Part shown: piece after piece, positions 1 to 9,718 of the stretch
Numbering within the stretch: the first letter of the stretch is position 1
Layout: each line of letters starts with the position of its first letter
Assembly: GCF_020966775.1 (NCBI RefSeq)
Contig: NZ_JAJKFV010000029.1
Coordinates: forward strand, 117,001-181,000
Source of the DNA: Rhodopirellula halodulae
Lineage (GTDB): Bacteria > Planctomycetota > Planctomycetia > Pirellulales > Pirellulaceae
DNA: 64,000 nucleotides
Direction of reading: 5' to 3'
Notes under the pieces: model-generated
What the model saw: only the letters and a program-made list of their open reading frames with translations
Databases searched by the model: none
Told to the model about the DNA's origin: nothing
Translations under genes and position numbers: made by a program

Positions 1-777
1 GACCCGTTGCCGCGTGGTGTTGAAGTACAACACGCCTTCGTTGACTCGATAGCCATTGTCACGTAGCAAGGCTGCCTGGAGAGCGATTTGGACTTTCTCG
101 GGTGGCCACGCATCAAGCGATCCATCGGACATCTTCTTGGGGCGACCGCGTTTGTAGTCCACTGGTGTCGCAACGTCTCCAGTGGCTTCGACCAAATCGA
201 GTTTTCCAATCACGCCCAATGCATCGCTGCTGAGGGTGACCGAGCGAGCATGAATGATGGCCGGTGTTTCGTCCTCCTTCTCTCGGTCAATGGCTGTTTC
301 TGCGCCGTGTTCTTTGGATGGAGGACGTGAGAGATTGGGCGATGAATCGTCAACCGGAGAGGATATGTTGTCTTCGGATTCATCCTTGGGGTCACCGAAC
401 AGAGTTGGGGGTTGAATGTGTTTGCGGCGTTTGCGTTTGGGTTGTGGCAATTGATCCATCAATGCATCGGCGGGCGGATCGTCCAGTTCTTCCACGGCAA
501 AGCAGAGATCTTCGCCTCGGGCTGGATCGTTCACGGCCGGTAGGTGTCCGTTTCCCGAGTCCACTCGGCGGTGCACGATGCCACCATCGATCGTTTCGTA
601 GCTATCCGCAAATTGGCCTTCGACGTGCATCAAGTAGAACAGTCGTGGGCAATAGACGAACTCATTGATCATTCGTACCGGTAGGTAGTCCGTGAATCTT
701 TCCGTGTACTGGGAATCGTCCGTGGATTCTGAAACGGAAAGGGAGTCATGGAGTTCGTGGTCGGTAGAACGAATCAT
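1..777 (-). CDS. cas4-cas1: Cas4-Cas1 fusion, N-terminal Cas4 part only (cut by left window edge)
   Basis: Translating the minus strand from the ATG at 775-777 gives 259 codons open to the window edge. The start reads LPVRMINEFVYCPRLFYL (residues 32-49), the Cas4 N-terminal block with Cys43, which is a candidate first iron-sulphur ligand. The nuclease blocks follow: GKLDLVE (D194), VDYKRG (D207, K209) and QIALQAALL (Q230). In type I-G systems Cas4 is fused to Cas1 and trims and orients prespacers for the Cas1-Cas2 integrase; the Cas1 half and the last three cysteines would lie left of the window, so the fusion itself is inferred. Residues about 82-174, between VHRRVD and HARSVTLSS, form a long low-complexity stretch rich in Asp, Glu, Pro and Lys. 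The gene starts 60 bases downstream of cas2 and is probably co-transcribed with it. Confidence 0.85.
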   Translation of the reverse strand, partial: MIRSTDHELHDSLSVSESTDDSQYTERFTDYLPVRMINEFVYCPRLFYLMHVEGQFADSYETIDGGIVHRRVDSGNGHLPAVNDPARGEDLCFAVEELDDPPADALMDQLPQPKRKRRKHIQPPTLFGDPKDESEDNISSPVDDSSPNLSRPPSKEHGAETAIDREKEDETPAIIHARSVTLSSDALGVIGKLDLVEATGDVATPVDYKRGRPKKMSDGSLDAWPPEKVQIALQAALLRDNGYRVNEGVLYFNTTRQRV

Positions 778-837
778 GGCGGTCAACCTCGTCGGGCGGG
801 ATGAGCGTGTGGGCGAAGCGATCGCGAGGCGAATCGA

Positions 838-1440
<603 letters not shown>

Positions 1441-1983
1441 ATGACAGCGGCCAAGCGATTCGTTCCGTACTACACGATTGATGACTATCGAAGTTGGGAA
1501 GGCGATTGGGAGTTGTGGAACGGGATTCCGGTATCGATGAGCCCCAGTCCATTCGGAAAGCATCAGTCAGCCGCAGTGGAGCTGATGTTTCAGTTGAAGC
1601 TTTCCATTCGCGACAGTGGTTGCCAGGCAGCAGTTTTGAACGAGATTGACTGGGTCGTGCGAGACGACACGGTCATCCGTCCTGATGTTCTGGTTTCGTG
1701 CAGTGGGATTCCAGACCGGCATGTGGAATCGGTCCCAGCGTTGGTGGCGGAGGTCATCTCACCTTCCACGGAGGAACGAGATCGGATGTACAAGCAACAG
1801 TTGTACGATCAGCAGGGTGTCCGGGTGTATTTGCTATTGGATCCCGAAGCAAAAACCTTGGAATCCTATCAGCGAGATGCACACGGCGATTGGCAGCATC
1901 ATCAGGTGGTTGACGAAGCCGAATTCATGCTGTGTGACGATTGTCGGATTCGGTTGACACGATCTTCGCTGTTTGTGGGTTAG
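1441..1983 (+). CDS. Uma2 family (DUF820) PD-(D/E)XK endonuclease-like protein
   Basis: The protein has 180 residues. It shows the Uma2/DUF820 pattern: an N-terminal YYTIDDYRSWEGDWELWNG, then RPDVLV (D82), LVAEVISPS (E104) and ERDRMYK (K118), then VYLLLDPE. D82, E104 and the downstream lysine are the candidate restriction-fold nuclease residues. The family is very expanded in cyanobacteria and planctomycetes, and its biological role is largely unknown. The gene lies inside the cas locus on the opposite strand, between cas2 (diverging) and cas5/6 (converging), with its own promoter-like sequence and a strong downstream hairpin. This suggests an inserted independent unit rather than a Cas component. 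It could also be a toxin-like or DNA-repair nuclease; the sequence does not decide. Confidence 0.8.
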   Translation: MTAAKRFVPYYTIDDYRSWEGDWELWNGIPVSMSPSPFGKHQSAAVELMFQLKLSIRDSGCQAAVLNEIDWVVRDDTVIRPDVLVSCSGIPDRHVESVPALVAEVISPSTEERDRMYKQQLYDQQGVRVYLLLDPEAKTLESYQRDAHGDWQHHQVVDEAEFMLCDDCRIRLTRSSLFVG

Positions 1984-2040
1984 GTGGCACTTGGCGGCTC
2001 AACGTCGGCTTCAAACGCGTCTTTCGAGTAAGCACAAAAA

Positions 2041-2094
2041 CTTCCACCCCGTCCAGCGTTCGGTTGCAAACCCGGAACGCTGGACGGCAGGAAG
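2041..2094. terminator. Long hairpin, likely bidirectional terminator between convergent genes
   Basis: CCGTCCAGCGTTC at 2049-2061 pairs perfectly with GAACGCTGGACGG at 2075-2087. The stem extends outward through CTTCC (2041-2045) and GGAAG (2090-2094), and an inner GGTT/AACC pair closes the loop. It lies 58 bases after the Uma2 stop and 57 bases after the cas5/6 stop, so it can serve both converging transcripts. There is no long T tract. Confidence 0.65.
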
Positions 2095-2150
2095 AAACGT
2101 TGACATAAAACAACCAACTTGAGAAAGAACCGAAAGTTCGAAGTTTCGAA

Positions 2151-3764
2151 TCAGATACTACGAAACATTCCCAGTCCAAAGTGGCTGGCGTATCCGAGAG
2201 AGAGCGGCGCCACTTCCTGAGGTGTAGCGAATCGAATCGTTGCTGCCCAACTTCGAGCAAATCGCGGCTGTGGCTTTCCTTTTTTGCGTTGGAGTACGTG
2301 CCCTTTCAAACTCCGCTCCACCATCCTTTGATCGCTCCAGACCTCGATGGATTCTGGCTCGCTGAATCCACGTTCGAGGAGTTCTTCGCGAATTTGTCCC
2401 TCAACGGATTTTTTGCCGCGACTGAGGTACTTTCGGAGAACCATCGGGGTAACGGATTCGAAGACTTGCCCTCCGTAGTGCGGGAACGCATGCTGATGTT
2501 GAGCAGGAAGCGAGTTGATTAACTCAGGGAGTGTCCCTTCGCCTACGAGATTGACTGATAGTCTCTTGATCCCTTTCGCGTACGCCCAACGGATGTTGGA
2601 GACCGCTTGGATGGCGTATTCAGAGAATTTTCCGGGCGCATAAACCAGGACATGGTCAATTTGCCCGCGTCCGAACAGGGAAATCGGCAACCAATGAGCG
2701 TGGTTATGTGAACCGGTGAGCGGACGCCCGTCGGCAGTTGTGCCGGTGATCTCTGGCAAATAGCCGAGATCTAGCTTGTCAGTTTGCCGAACAGCCTCGG
2801 CATGAAGCAGTTCCATCAATGGCAGGGCACGTTTCATCAACGGCCGCACGTTCCCTTGTTTGCCCTCGCCGTCGATCGCTAGCAACAAAGTATCGGTCGA
2901 TGTCAGCGAGTTGGGGTTGGCTTGAAAACTTGTGGCAATTGAAAACGCCGCCGGTTGCGGTCTTTCATAATCAACCCAGTGGCTTCCAGGAGGTCGAGGC
3001 CAGCCGGCAGATTGCCAAGAGCTGTTGTCCGTTTGCAAAGCGGTGAACAAGTCAGCCGGATACTGAGCGGCGGCTTTGTTACGAGCTTTTTTGATCGTTG
3101 CTGATGACGCCTTTTTGCTTTTTGACTCTGCCGCACGGACCGCGTCCCGTTCAGCTCGATCCCCGGCAGTTGCCACTGCGGCCTCTCGCCACTCGTGGTA
3201 TTGGTCCGCTTCTACCGGTGAAAGAAGTTGTGTGCGATCGTTCGTCGAGTCGGTCGCTGGCAAGCACCATTCTTGAGTTTCGTTTTGCTCCTTTGCCTCT
3301 CGATCGGAAAGCAAGGATGCTTCGACCCAGCTTTCTGCTCGACCGAGATACGCAAGAGCTTCCACAAGTTGCTGGAGTGCGGTTCGCTCGTCACTATCGA
3401 GCTGGACATCAAACCGGACCAAGAGCTCGCTATTGGGTTCGTGAAAACGCAAGTAAGCGTCAAACACCTTGGCTTTCTTCTCCGCTTTCCCGTCGCGCAC
3501 CGGCATGTAATGTCGTGTGTGCGTTTCGGTCCATGTCGCCGGCAGAGAATATGCCGGTGCGCTTTGCGACAGCTTTTCAAACAATGTCTTGGCAGTCGTG
3601 GGCAATCCATCTGACCAGCCCAGTTTGTTGTATCCGACGGCGATCAACGCCCGCAGGATACGCCAGGGGCAAGGTGGCCATTCAATTTGACCTTCGTTGA
3701 CATGCGCGCCCCACGGGGTGGCATGGTAGCGTCTCGCGACGAATTCAATGGAAATAACAACCAT
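2151..3764 (-). CDS. csb2: Type I-G Cas5/Cas6-like protein Csb2 (GSU0054 family)
   Basis: This roughly 537-residue protein has the Csb2 signature blocks: an N-terminal VVISIEFVARRYHATPWG, a WPPCPWRILRALI block, TRHYMP followed by KVFDAYLRF, and in the C-terminal half HNHAHWLP followed by GRGQIDHVLVYAPGKF. In type I-G this fused Cas5-Cas6-like subunit caps the 5' end of the crRNA and is thought to process pre-crRNA. The start is uncertain: a GTG at 3774-3776 overlaps the cas7 stop (GTGA), while the ATG at 3762-3764 gives a protein starting directly at the conserved strand. The tight junction with csb1 indicates co-translation. Confidence 0.85.
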   Translation of the reverse strand: MVVISIEFVARRYHATPWGAHVNEGQIEWPPCPWRILRALIAVGYNKLGWSDGLPTTAKTLFEKLSQSAPAYSLPATWTETHTRHYMPVRDGKAEKKAKVFDAYLRFHEPNSELLVRFDVQLDSDERTALQQLVEALAYLGRAESWVEASLLSDREAKEQNETQEWCLPATDSTNDRTQLLSPVEADQYHEWREAAVATAGDRAERDAVRAAESKSKKASSATIKKARNKAAAQYPADLFTALQTDNSSWQSAGWPRPPGSHWVDYERPQPAAFSIATSFQANPNSLTSTDTLLLAIDGEGKQGNVRPLMKRALPLMELLHAEAVRQTDKLDLGYLPEITGTTADGRPLTGSHNHAHWLPISLFGRGQIDHVLVYAPGKFSEYAIQAVSNIRWAYAKGIKRLSVNLVGEGTLPELINSLPAQHQHAFPHYGGQVFESVTPMVLRKYLSRGKKSVEGQIREELLERGFSEPESIEVWSDQRMVERSLKGHVLQRKKGKPQPRFARSWAATIRFATPQEVAPLSLGYASHFGLGMFRSI

Positions 3765-3772
3765 GGGACGCC

Positions 3773-4714
3773 TCACTTTTTGTAGACGACAGTATTGACG
3801 GTCATTTCGCTTTTACATTTTTCGATCGCGTTTTTTAGCGAGTTGGTGATCAGGCCCAAATTTGGCAAGACAAAGCCGTTTGGCTTGGTTGCGGAGACTT
3901 CATCCTGCTTAAGTTGAAGATCACAAGCGGTTCTCAAACGCAAGTCACCGTCCAGTAAAGCACGGATTTTATAGAGCGACAGCAGCGTAAGCAGGTTCTC
4001 AACGTCTTCGCCTAATCCATAGCTGCGGATCTGCTGAAGGTCGACATTGAAGTAGGCAGTGATCTTTGCTGCAGTGAACTCTTCCCGATGGAAGGGAACG
4101 TTGCCGAAACCCTTTTTGGTGTCACCCTGTGGATCAACGTGGTCGTTCTTGACGCCTCCTGATGCCGCAACTTGCACTTGTTCCGCCTCGATGAAACTAG
4201 AAAGGGCACGGGCAACCCGTAGGCGTCCTCCGGCGAATTCTTGCTTGGCAAGGAAGACGCCGTGAATCAATGCATTGATGTCGTATTTCAAAAGCGTGTT
4301 CGCTAACGCTTTGCGATCAATGGGGCCCTTTTCCATCACCGAACATTCTTCTCGAAGTTGGTTGTGGAATGCTTTGTCTTTGCTTTCCAGGATATATGGG
4401 CTATTCAAACGATGGGATTCTACGATTGAACTCGTTAAGAACTCTTCTGATTCGTCATTGACGACGACGTAGCTGATTCCCTCGAGATCATCTACGACCG
4501 TATTGTTTGACTTGTCCCAGATGGTTTCCTCCAACCGGTTGGCCATGCTTTGTGCACTTTCAAGCAACAGGCATGCAGTGTCGCCTGCTTGAAAGGTTGC
4601 GGGGCCAAGGTCAGGGAAGCCTGTCGGCTGAAAGCGTTTTCCTTGGACGGGCTCAAGTTCAGCTTCGATCAGAAGGCGGCGGACGGAGCGAAGGAGAGAC
4701 AGGTCAATTGACAT
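3773..4714 (-). CDS. csb1: Type I-G Cas7 backbone subunit Csb1 (GSU0053 family)
   Basis: This 313-residue protein starts MSIDLSLLRSVRRLLIEAEL and continues with LEPVQGKRFQPTGFPDLGPA, the conserved Csb1 opening. Further blocks are CLLLESAQSMANRLE, residues HRLNSPYI, and LIHGVFLA...GGRLRVARALSSFIEAE. Csb1 is the Cas7-type RAMP protein that polymerises along the crRNA spacer. It lies 62 bases after cas8u2 and overlaps or abuts csb2 on its 3' side, in the usual type I-G gene order. Confidence 0.88.
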   Translation of the reverse strand: MSIDLSLLRSVRRLLIEAELEPVQGKRFQPTGFPDLGPATFQAGDTACLLLESAQSMANRLEETIWDKSNNTVVDDLEGISYVVVNDESEEFLTSSIVESHRLNSPYILESKDKAFHNQLREECSVMEKGPIDRKALANTLLKYDINALIHGVFLAKQEFAGGRLRVARALSSFIEAEQVQVAASGGVKNDHVDPQGDTKKGFGNVPFHREEFTAAKITAYFNVDLQQIRSYGLGEDVENLLTLLSLYKIRALLDGDLRLRTACDLQLKQDEVSATKPNGFVLPNLGLITNSLKNAIEKCKSEMTVNTVVYKK

Positions 4715-4776
4715 CGTTGATTAAATCGCTAGAGAGGGCTGAAGTGAGGTGGGGAACGATGGGGGTGTGATATGGT

Positions 4777-6990
4777 TTAAGTGGGTTCGAAATAGAGTTC
4801 TTGCATTTCCTGCTCGGTATGAGGGGGCATTTGTGGATCGGTCAGTTCCAGGGCGATTCGTGTCATGCTGCTTTGGGATAGACCGAAGATCATGGAGGCG
4901 GCAATTCGCCTGGCAACCGAGGGAGAGGTGACAGCCAGTTGTATCTTGGGACGCAATCTTGCATTTGATAAAACTCGGATTGCGAGGTCGGCGGCCCGAG
5001 ACAAGTCGCCGTTTGCGAGTCGCACAAAGGCAGTTGGAGACACTTTGACGTCAACGTTATCTTGTTGAGGAACGAAGATCGGTCGATTGGAAAACGCAAG
5101 CCGACAAAGACCGTAGGTTGCCAGCCCCGCAAATGAATTTGATTCCGGTTGCGATCCGCTTTTCTTGTCGTGCGTCGAACGAAATTGCAGTGCCATGAGA
5201 GCACGGGCAGTGGACAAGATCTTTTTCTGATCAACACGTCGTTCAACGAATGCCTTGATGTCGGCTAGCGAACATGCGTCCGCGTCGCGATCTAAGACAA
5301 GCGGGACTTTTGCGAATTGAGAGTTTTCCATCATCAAGAGGCGGCGTTTCATCACTTCGATCGCGGCGCGAGGAAGGTCGGTTCCAGTCGCGCATTGCTG
5401 TGGACCATCAGCAAGTCCACTTTCTCCCTTGGCAAAGTAGGATGCTGAGAGCGGGACCCAATGTTCTCGAATGGGCGTTTGTTGTGTTCCCTTGAGATAA
5501 GGCGTGGTTTGACGTGCTAGCGAACGAGCGAGGCGAAACTCATGCGATCGTTCGGACTGCTCGATCACTTCCATCCATGGTCCGTGGAGCCAAGGAATTG
5601 GAGTCGCATTTTTCTCGGCGGCGAACTTTGGGCTGGAAATGAGTTGGTCTTCTGCCTCTGCCATTGCGATCAGCAAATGCAGGAATGAATTGCCGATCGG
5701 ATTTCGAACGCAGCGGAAGATGGCGTCTTCGCACTTGCGGAACGATCGAAGCAATGAATTGGGGGCGTTCTTGTCCGTGGAAATTCTTCTGAGGCGATCA
5801 ATCCAGGGAGCAGCCTCGTCGAGAAGGTCTTGGTTCTTCGGTGAGCGAACAGCGAAGCGTCCTAGAGGAACAGCGAGATTCGCAAGTCCATTTCGTTCGA
5901 TATAGCCATAGCGTTCGAACGATGTGATCCCTCTCGTTACTCCCATTCTCGCCACGCTTCTTGCCATGTCGGTTCCGCGTGTTGCCGATTTGCGAGCGAT
6001 CTGACTACGTCCTTCGTGGAACAATGCTTTGGTTTCGTCTAACGTTGCCGGTCGATTCCAAAGTGGCATCCATTGTTCACCCCGCGGCCCGGCATCGCTT
6101 GTGTCGCTCGATCCATATCCCGCACCGCTCGATCGTACGGCGAAGGGGGCGGCTGCTTGTGGCAATTCTTCAGACGCACAGCGTCTAGCCAGTCCACTGC
6201 GGAACAAAATCGCACCTTCCAACATCAGCACAAAGTCCCACGGGTTGACTCGCACTCCGCCCGAAAAGCCGGTTGATCCATTGGGGCCTCCAGCGGCACC
6301 AGGGAAAAATTGCCCGATGGCAGATTGCTCAAGCATCGGCGCCGGGCTCGCCCAGAGGGCGTCCTGCAACTGGGAGGTTGATTCATCGAAGGCGCGAGCA
6401 CTCTCCGTCGAGAGATCAAATAGCGAAACCAAACGTTGCATGTAGTTGGATGTGAAGTCGAGGCGTCCGTCGTTACCTCCGGTGCCTAGCATTGCAGGAA
6501 ACGAGCATTCACCATCCGCTCCTAAAGCAAGAGCGGCGTCGATCCAGCCATGGATTCCACCTCGCCACGTTCGCCGACACTCCGCAATCACATTGTTCTT
6601 TTCAACTCCTTTCTCGGGTTTTTGATTGAGGTGTTGAACGGTTGTCTGTCCAGTGTGGATCGCATCGCGAAAGGGAGCAAAACGTGACGCGGTGCTTTGG
6701 ATGATTGGATCGATCCCTGATTTGTTGTCATTCGGATAGAAACCGCTGCCGCCGTTCCACGGAGCGATCATGGGCGTTGGTTGATAGGTTTCCAAGAAGT
6801 AGCTTTCGAGCGACTTAGGGGCCAGTGTCGTTGCAAGATGAAATGTGTCATTCTTCCACCAACCTCGAGCAGACGGGTCGGCTTGTTCGGAAACAAGTCG
6901 CAGGATTCCCAAAGCCTTCAAGTAGTGAGCGAGTGGCGTTGGGCGACATCCAGAAAGCGAATGGACATGAATTTGTTCGGTGCTAGACAT
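4777..6990 (-). CDS. csx17: Type I-G large subunit Cas8u2 (Csx17)
   Basis: This 737-residue protein opens with IHVHSLSGCRPTPLAHYLKA and LGILRLVSEQAD, the hallmark of Csx17, and has PWNGGSGFYPND soon after. The family is the large subunit of type I-G Cascade, probably for PAM recognition and target loading. The ATG at 6988-6990 is chosen because AAGGAGG at 7000-7006 lies nine bases upstream; the longer frame to 7062 would add 24 residues of cas3 overlap. The start overlaps the cas3 stop by eight bases, indicating translational coupling. Confidence 0.87.
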   Translation of the reverse strand: MSSTEQIHVHSLSGCRPTPLAHYLKALGILRLVSEQADPSARGWWKNDTFHLATTLAPKSLESYFLETYQPTPMIAPWNGGSGFYPNDNKSGIDPIIQSTASRFAPFRDAIHTGQTTVQHLNQKPEKGVEKNNVIAECRRTWRGGIHGWIDAALALGADGECSFPAMLGTGGNDGRLDFTSNYMQRLVSLFDLSTESARAFDESTSQLQDALWASPAPMLEQSAIGQFFPGAAGGPNGSTGFSGGVRVNPWDFVLMLEGAILFRSGLARRCASEELPQAAAPFAVRSSGAGYGSSDTSDAGPRGEQWMPLWNRPATLDETKALFHEGRSQIARKSATRGTDMARSVARMGVTRGITSFERYGYIERNGLANLAVPLGRFAVRSPKNQDLLDEAAPWIDRLRRISTDKNAPNSLLRSFRKCEDAIFRCVRNPIGNSFLHLLIAMAEAEDQLISSPKFAAEKNATPIPWLHGPWMEVIEQSERSHEFRLARSLARQTTPYLKGTQQTPIREHWVPLSASYFAKGESGLADGPQQCATGTDLPRAAIEVMKRRLLMMENSQFAKVPLVLDRDADACSLADIKAFVERRVDQKKILSTARALMALQFRSTHDKKSGSQPESNSFAGLATYGLCRLAFSNRPIFVPQQDNVDVKVSPTAFVRLANGDLSRAADLAIRVLSNARLRPKIQLAVTSPSVARRIAASMIFGLSQSSMTRIALELTDPQMPPHTEQEMQELYFEPT

Positions 6991-9718
6991 GCTGCAATTC
7001 CTCCTTGGTTGAGGCTTCTTCGTTCGCGCCTTCATGTTCTGGGATGGAAAGTGGTTGGTCACCTAATCGTCGGTCAGGCAGGTTTCCGGGGGCAGCTGAA
7101 TCATCCGACGCTCGGCAGTCGGCTGCTCGCACAATCGCTTCCAAATAGCCGAGAGTGAATGGATTGATTGACTTGATGAGCTTCAGGGTTCGCTCGGCCC
7201 AACTTTCTCCATAGCGCGTCGAGAGTCCCAATGTGGCCGGTGATAAGTCGAATGTGATTTCGGGCATCAGCGCATCTTTGCCTTCGGCATCGGTAACGAG
7301 CGTTGGTGAAAGTTCGTCGCCCGATCGTAGACCGCGTATCGGCATTCCTTCGCCTTGGAATTGGGCCTTGTCGAGAGGGAAGTCTTGATCCTTGGGGGAT
7401 GCTTGTAGGCTCATTCGCACTTTGCCGTGGTGGGACGCAATCAAATAGAGCAACAAGTTGAAGTCTTGTTCAGTAAGCTGTTGAAGCTCTCTTGCTACGG
7501 AGTTTGGTTCGTGGATTTCCGGTTGCGTTTCAGGTTCTTCTCCCAATGCGGAGAGAAACGCTTCGTAGCGTCCCAAGAGGGCCTCATGCGTTGGATCAAT
7601 CCTGCGAAGCAATTCAAGGACGGCTAAACAGGATGCGAGTTCATGACGAAAGCCGCGTCGTGGACCATGGGAAAGTGTGTTGTAAATGGCGTTTCCTTTT
7701 CGCCATGCCTTGTCGGGCGCTTTGGCGAGGTCCGCACGACTTGGCTCGCATTGGTACGTTCCATTTGCAAATGATGGATGGGCTTTTCCCCAGTCGTGCA
7801 ATCGCAAGCAGAGGTTGATAAGCCTTTTGTAGTTGGCAGGAATTTCGTTTCTCTCGCACAGTTCATCTGCAACTTGGGCTGCTTCCCAGCAGTGCGTCGC
7901 GATCGTTTTCCAAGTGTCGGTCTTGGAAGTTGCCTCGCTCTGGTCAGCGAGGTCGCTTTTTGATTCGTCGTCCAATACGGGCTTCTGCTGAAAGTGCACC
8001 GATTCCGTTGGTTCCTTTTTGCTTGGTGGTGATCCCGTGAAACCTTTTGTTTTGCTGTAGCCGCCGGTTTGAGGCGAAACAAGAATGACTGAAGATGGTG
8101 AGAGATCATCCGCCTTCGTTTTGATCCAGGACCCGTCCAAGTAGTCCCACTTCCAAATGGCTTCCTTTCGTTTGGCTACTTTGCTCAGCCAATCTTTTGC
8201 GTCGCGAATGGATACGCGACACAGTTCCGACCGATGGGGTTGTAATTCTGGGTCAGGGGGTTCACCCTCCCAATCACGCCAAAAGACATGCACGTCGGTT
8301 GAATCGTCAGCTTGCCGAATGAATCGGCTGACATCCATGTCAAAGCCACTCAGATCAATGCTGGTGTCAAAGAGTTCTTGGAACTCTTCCTTCAGCAACA
8401 CATGCAGTGGGGTGAATGGGTAGAGCTTTTGTAGAGCCTCCGGTGACAGCCCGGATTCGTAGTCTTCCAGTGCGCCAATTGAGACGTCGGAGATTCCTTC
8501 AACAGCGTCACGGGCTGCGGCCAGTTCTTCAGGTGTATACGGCAGCGTTTTCTTGGAGTCTTCACTATCCAGCACAATCACGCTGGCGTTTCCACCATAC
8601 CGTGCCGCACGACCAAAACGTTGCACCAAGCTTGGCCAAGGAGCTAACTCTGTAAAAAGACAACTCGCGGAAATATCGACTCCGGCTTCCACGACTTGGG
8701 TTGCCACGAGGATGCGATTGGTATCTGGAGTCAGTGTCGATCGTGAAAGAAATTCACCGGACCACGATTCTCGATCAGCTTCGCGGAATCGGCTGTGAAC
8801 CAATCGGAGGTCTGGTTTTTGTTCATCGGACTTGTAGTGTTTCTCGATTTCGAGAAACAGTTCCCTCGCCTTACGGACGGTATTTACAACGACGAGCGTT
8901 TGACGACCCGTTTGGGGATCCGCTGTGTGGGAAGAATGGGTCTCGATGACTTTTTGAGCCCAGTCATTGGGAGTCGCGACGAAACGTTCAACGGGTTTTT
9001 GCGCCATCCACTGTGAGCCGACACGATCTTCCTTATGTACCGTCAGCATGTTGTCGGTGAGTTGCGGGAGCATCGATGCGGTTTCGACAGAGTGCAACCA
9101 TTCAGGTTGCAATGTGGCACTCATCCACCATGTCACGCGAGGTTTTCCAAGTAGTGATTTGTAGTGTTCCCAAAACGCCTGGATTTGTGCGCTCGTTGTC
9201 AGGCCTACATCCATCAACTGAACTTCGTCCATCACCCAGAGCGTGTCGGTGTGGATGAGGCCAAACGCACGTGGCCATGCAGCACGCCCCATGGCATATC
9301 CGCGGTTGAGTGCGCGCGACAGCAGCATGTCTTGGGTGCCGATAAGAATTTGTGGCTTTTCAGGAGACTGATACCAGCGTTTTTCAGAAACGCCTCCCAT
9401 TAACACATGGACATCAACATCCTGGGCCAGGCCAAGCGTCTCTAGCAGTTGCCTGGCTTCCCTTGCGGTTTGGTCGACGAGGGTTCGCATGGGCAAGCAC
9501 CAGACCAGGCGCATCGGCCAATCTTGATTGCCTTGCTCGATTCGGTGGTACAGCCACGTTGTGAGAACCCCCAGCGTCTTGCCCATTCCTGTTGGAATGC
9601 GAATCAGCCGGTTCCCGCATTCGGAGGCCCCCGCGAGTTCCTTTTGCCAGGGATGAGGCGAAAGGTCATTCGTGACACGGAGAAAAAACTCTTTGTAGCT
9701 ATGCGTTTGCTCGGTCAT
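6983..9718 (-). CDS. cas3: CRISPR-associated helicase/nuclease Cas3 (type I-G, helicase then HD)
   Basis: This roughly 911-residue protein carries superfamily-2 helicase motifs: Walker A PTGMGKT (around residue 47), a DEVQ box in WVMDEVQLMD (around 164), SATLQPEWL, then VATQVVEAGVDIS and QRFGRAAR. The HD nuclease part is C-terminal, with LRLHDWGKAHPSF near residue 640 and a later ASHHGK block. This inverted domain order is typical of type I-G. It unwinds and degrades target DNA recruited by Cascade. The ATG at 9716-9718 is preferred. The only upstream in-frame start is a TTG at 9740-9742, with an in-frame stop at 9746-9748, so the repeats further upstream are not translated as Cas3. Confidence 0.9.
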   Translation of the reverse strand: MTEQTHSYKEFFLRVTNDLSPHPWQKELAGASECGNRLIRIPTGMGKTLGVLTTWLYHRIEQGNQDWPMRLVWCLPMRTLVDQTAREARQLLETLGLAQDVDVHVLMGGVSEKRWYQSPEKPQILIGTQDMLLSRALNRGYAMGRAAWPRAFGLIHTDTLWVMDEVQLMDVGLTTSAQIQAFWEHYKSLLGKPRVTWWMSATLQPEWLHSVETASMLPQLTDNMLTVHKEDRVGSQWMAQKPVERFVATPNDWAQKVIETHSSHTADPQTGRQTLVVVNTVRKARELFLEIEKHYKSDEQKPDLRLVHSRFREADRESWSGEFLSRSTLTPDTNRILVATQVVEAGVDISASCLFTELAPWPSLVQRFGRAARYGGNASVIVLDSEDSKKTLPYTPEELAAARDAVEGISDVSIGALEDYESGLSPEALQKLYPFTPLHVLLKEEFQELFDTSIDLSGFDMDVSRFIRQADDSTDVHVFWRDWEGEPPDPELQPHRSELCRVSIRDAKDWLSKVAKRKEAIWKWDYLDGSWIKTKADDLSPSSVILVSPQTGGYSKTKGFTGSPPSKKEPTESVHFQQKPVLDDESKSDLADQSEATSKTDTWKTIATHCWEAAQVADELCERNEIPANYKRLINLCLRLHDWGKAHPSFANGTYQCEPSRADLAKAPDKAWRKGNAIYNTLSHGPRRGFRHELASCLAVLELLRRIDPTHEALLGRYEAFLSALGEEPETQPEIHEPNSVARELQQLTEQDFNLLLYLIASHHGKVRMSLQASPKDQDFPLDKAQFQGEGMPIRGLRSGDELSPTLVTDAEGKDALMPEITFDLSPATLGLSTRYGESWAERTLKLIKSINPFTLGYLEAIVRAADCRASDDSAAPGNLPDRRLGDQPLSIPEHEGANEEASTKEELQHV
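7000..7006 (-). promoter_or_regulatory. Shine-Dalgarno that fixes the cas8u2 start
   Basis: AAGGAGG on the minus strand lies nine bases before the ATG at 6988-6990, inside the last codons of cas3. It supports the shorter cas8u2 start. Confidence 0.7.
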
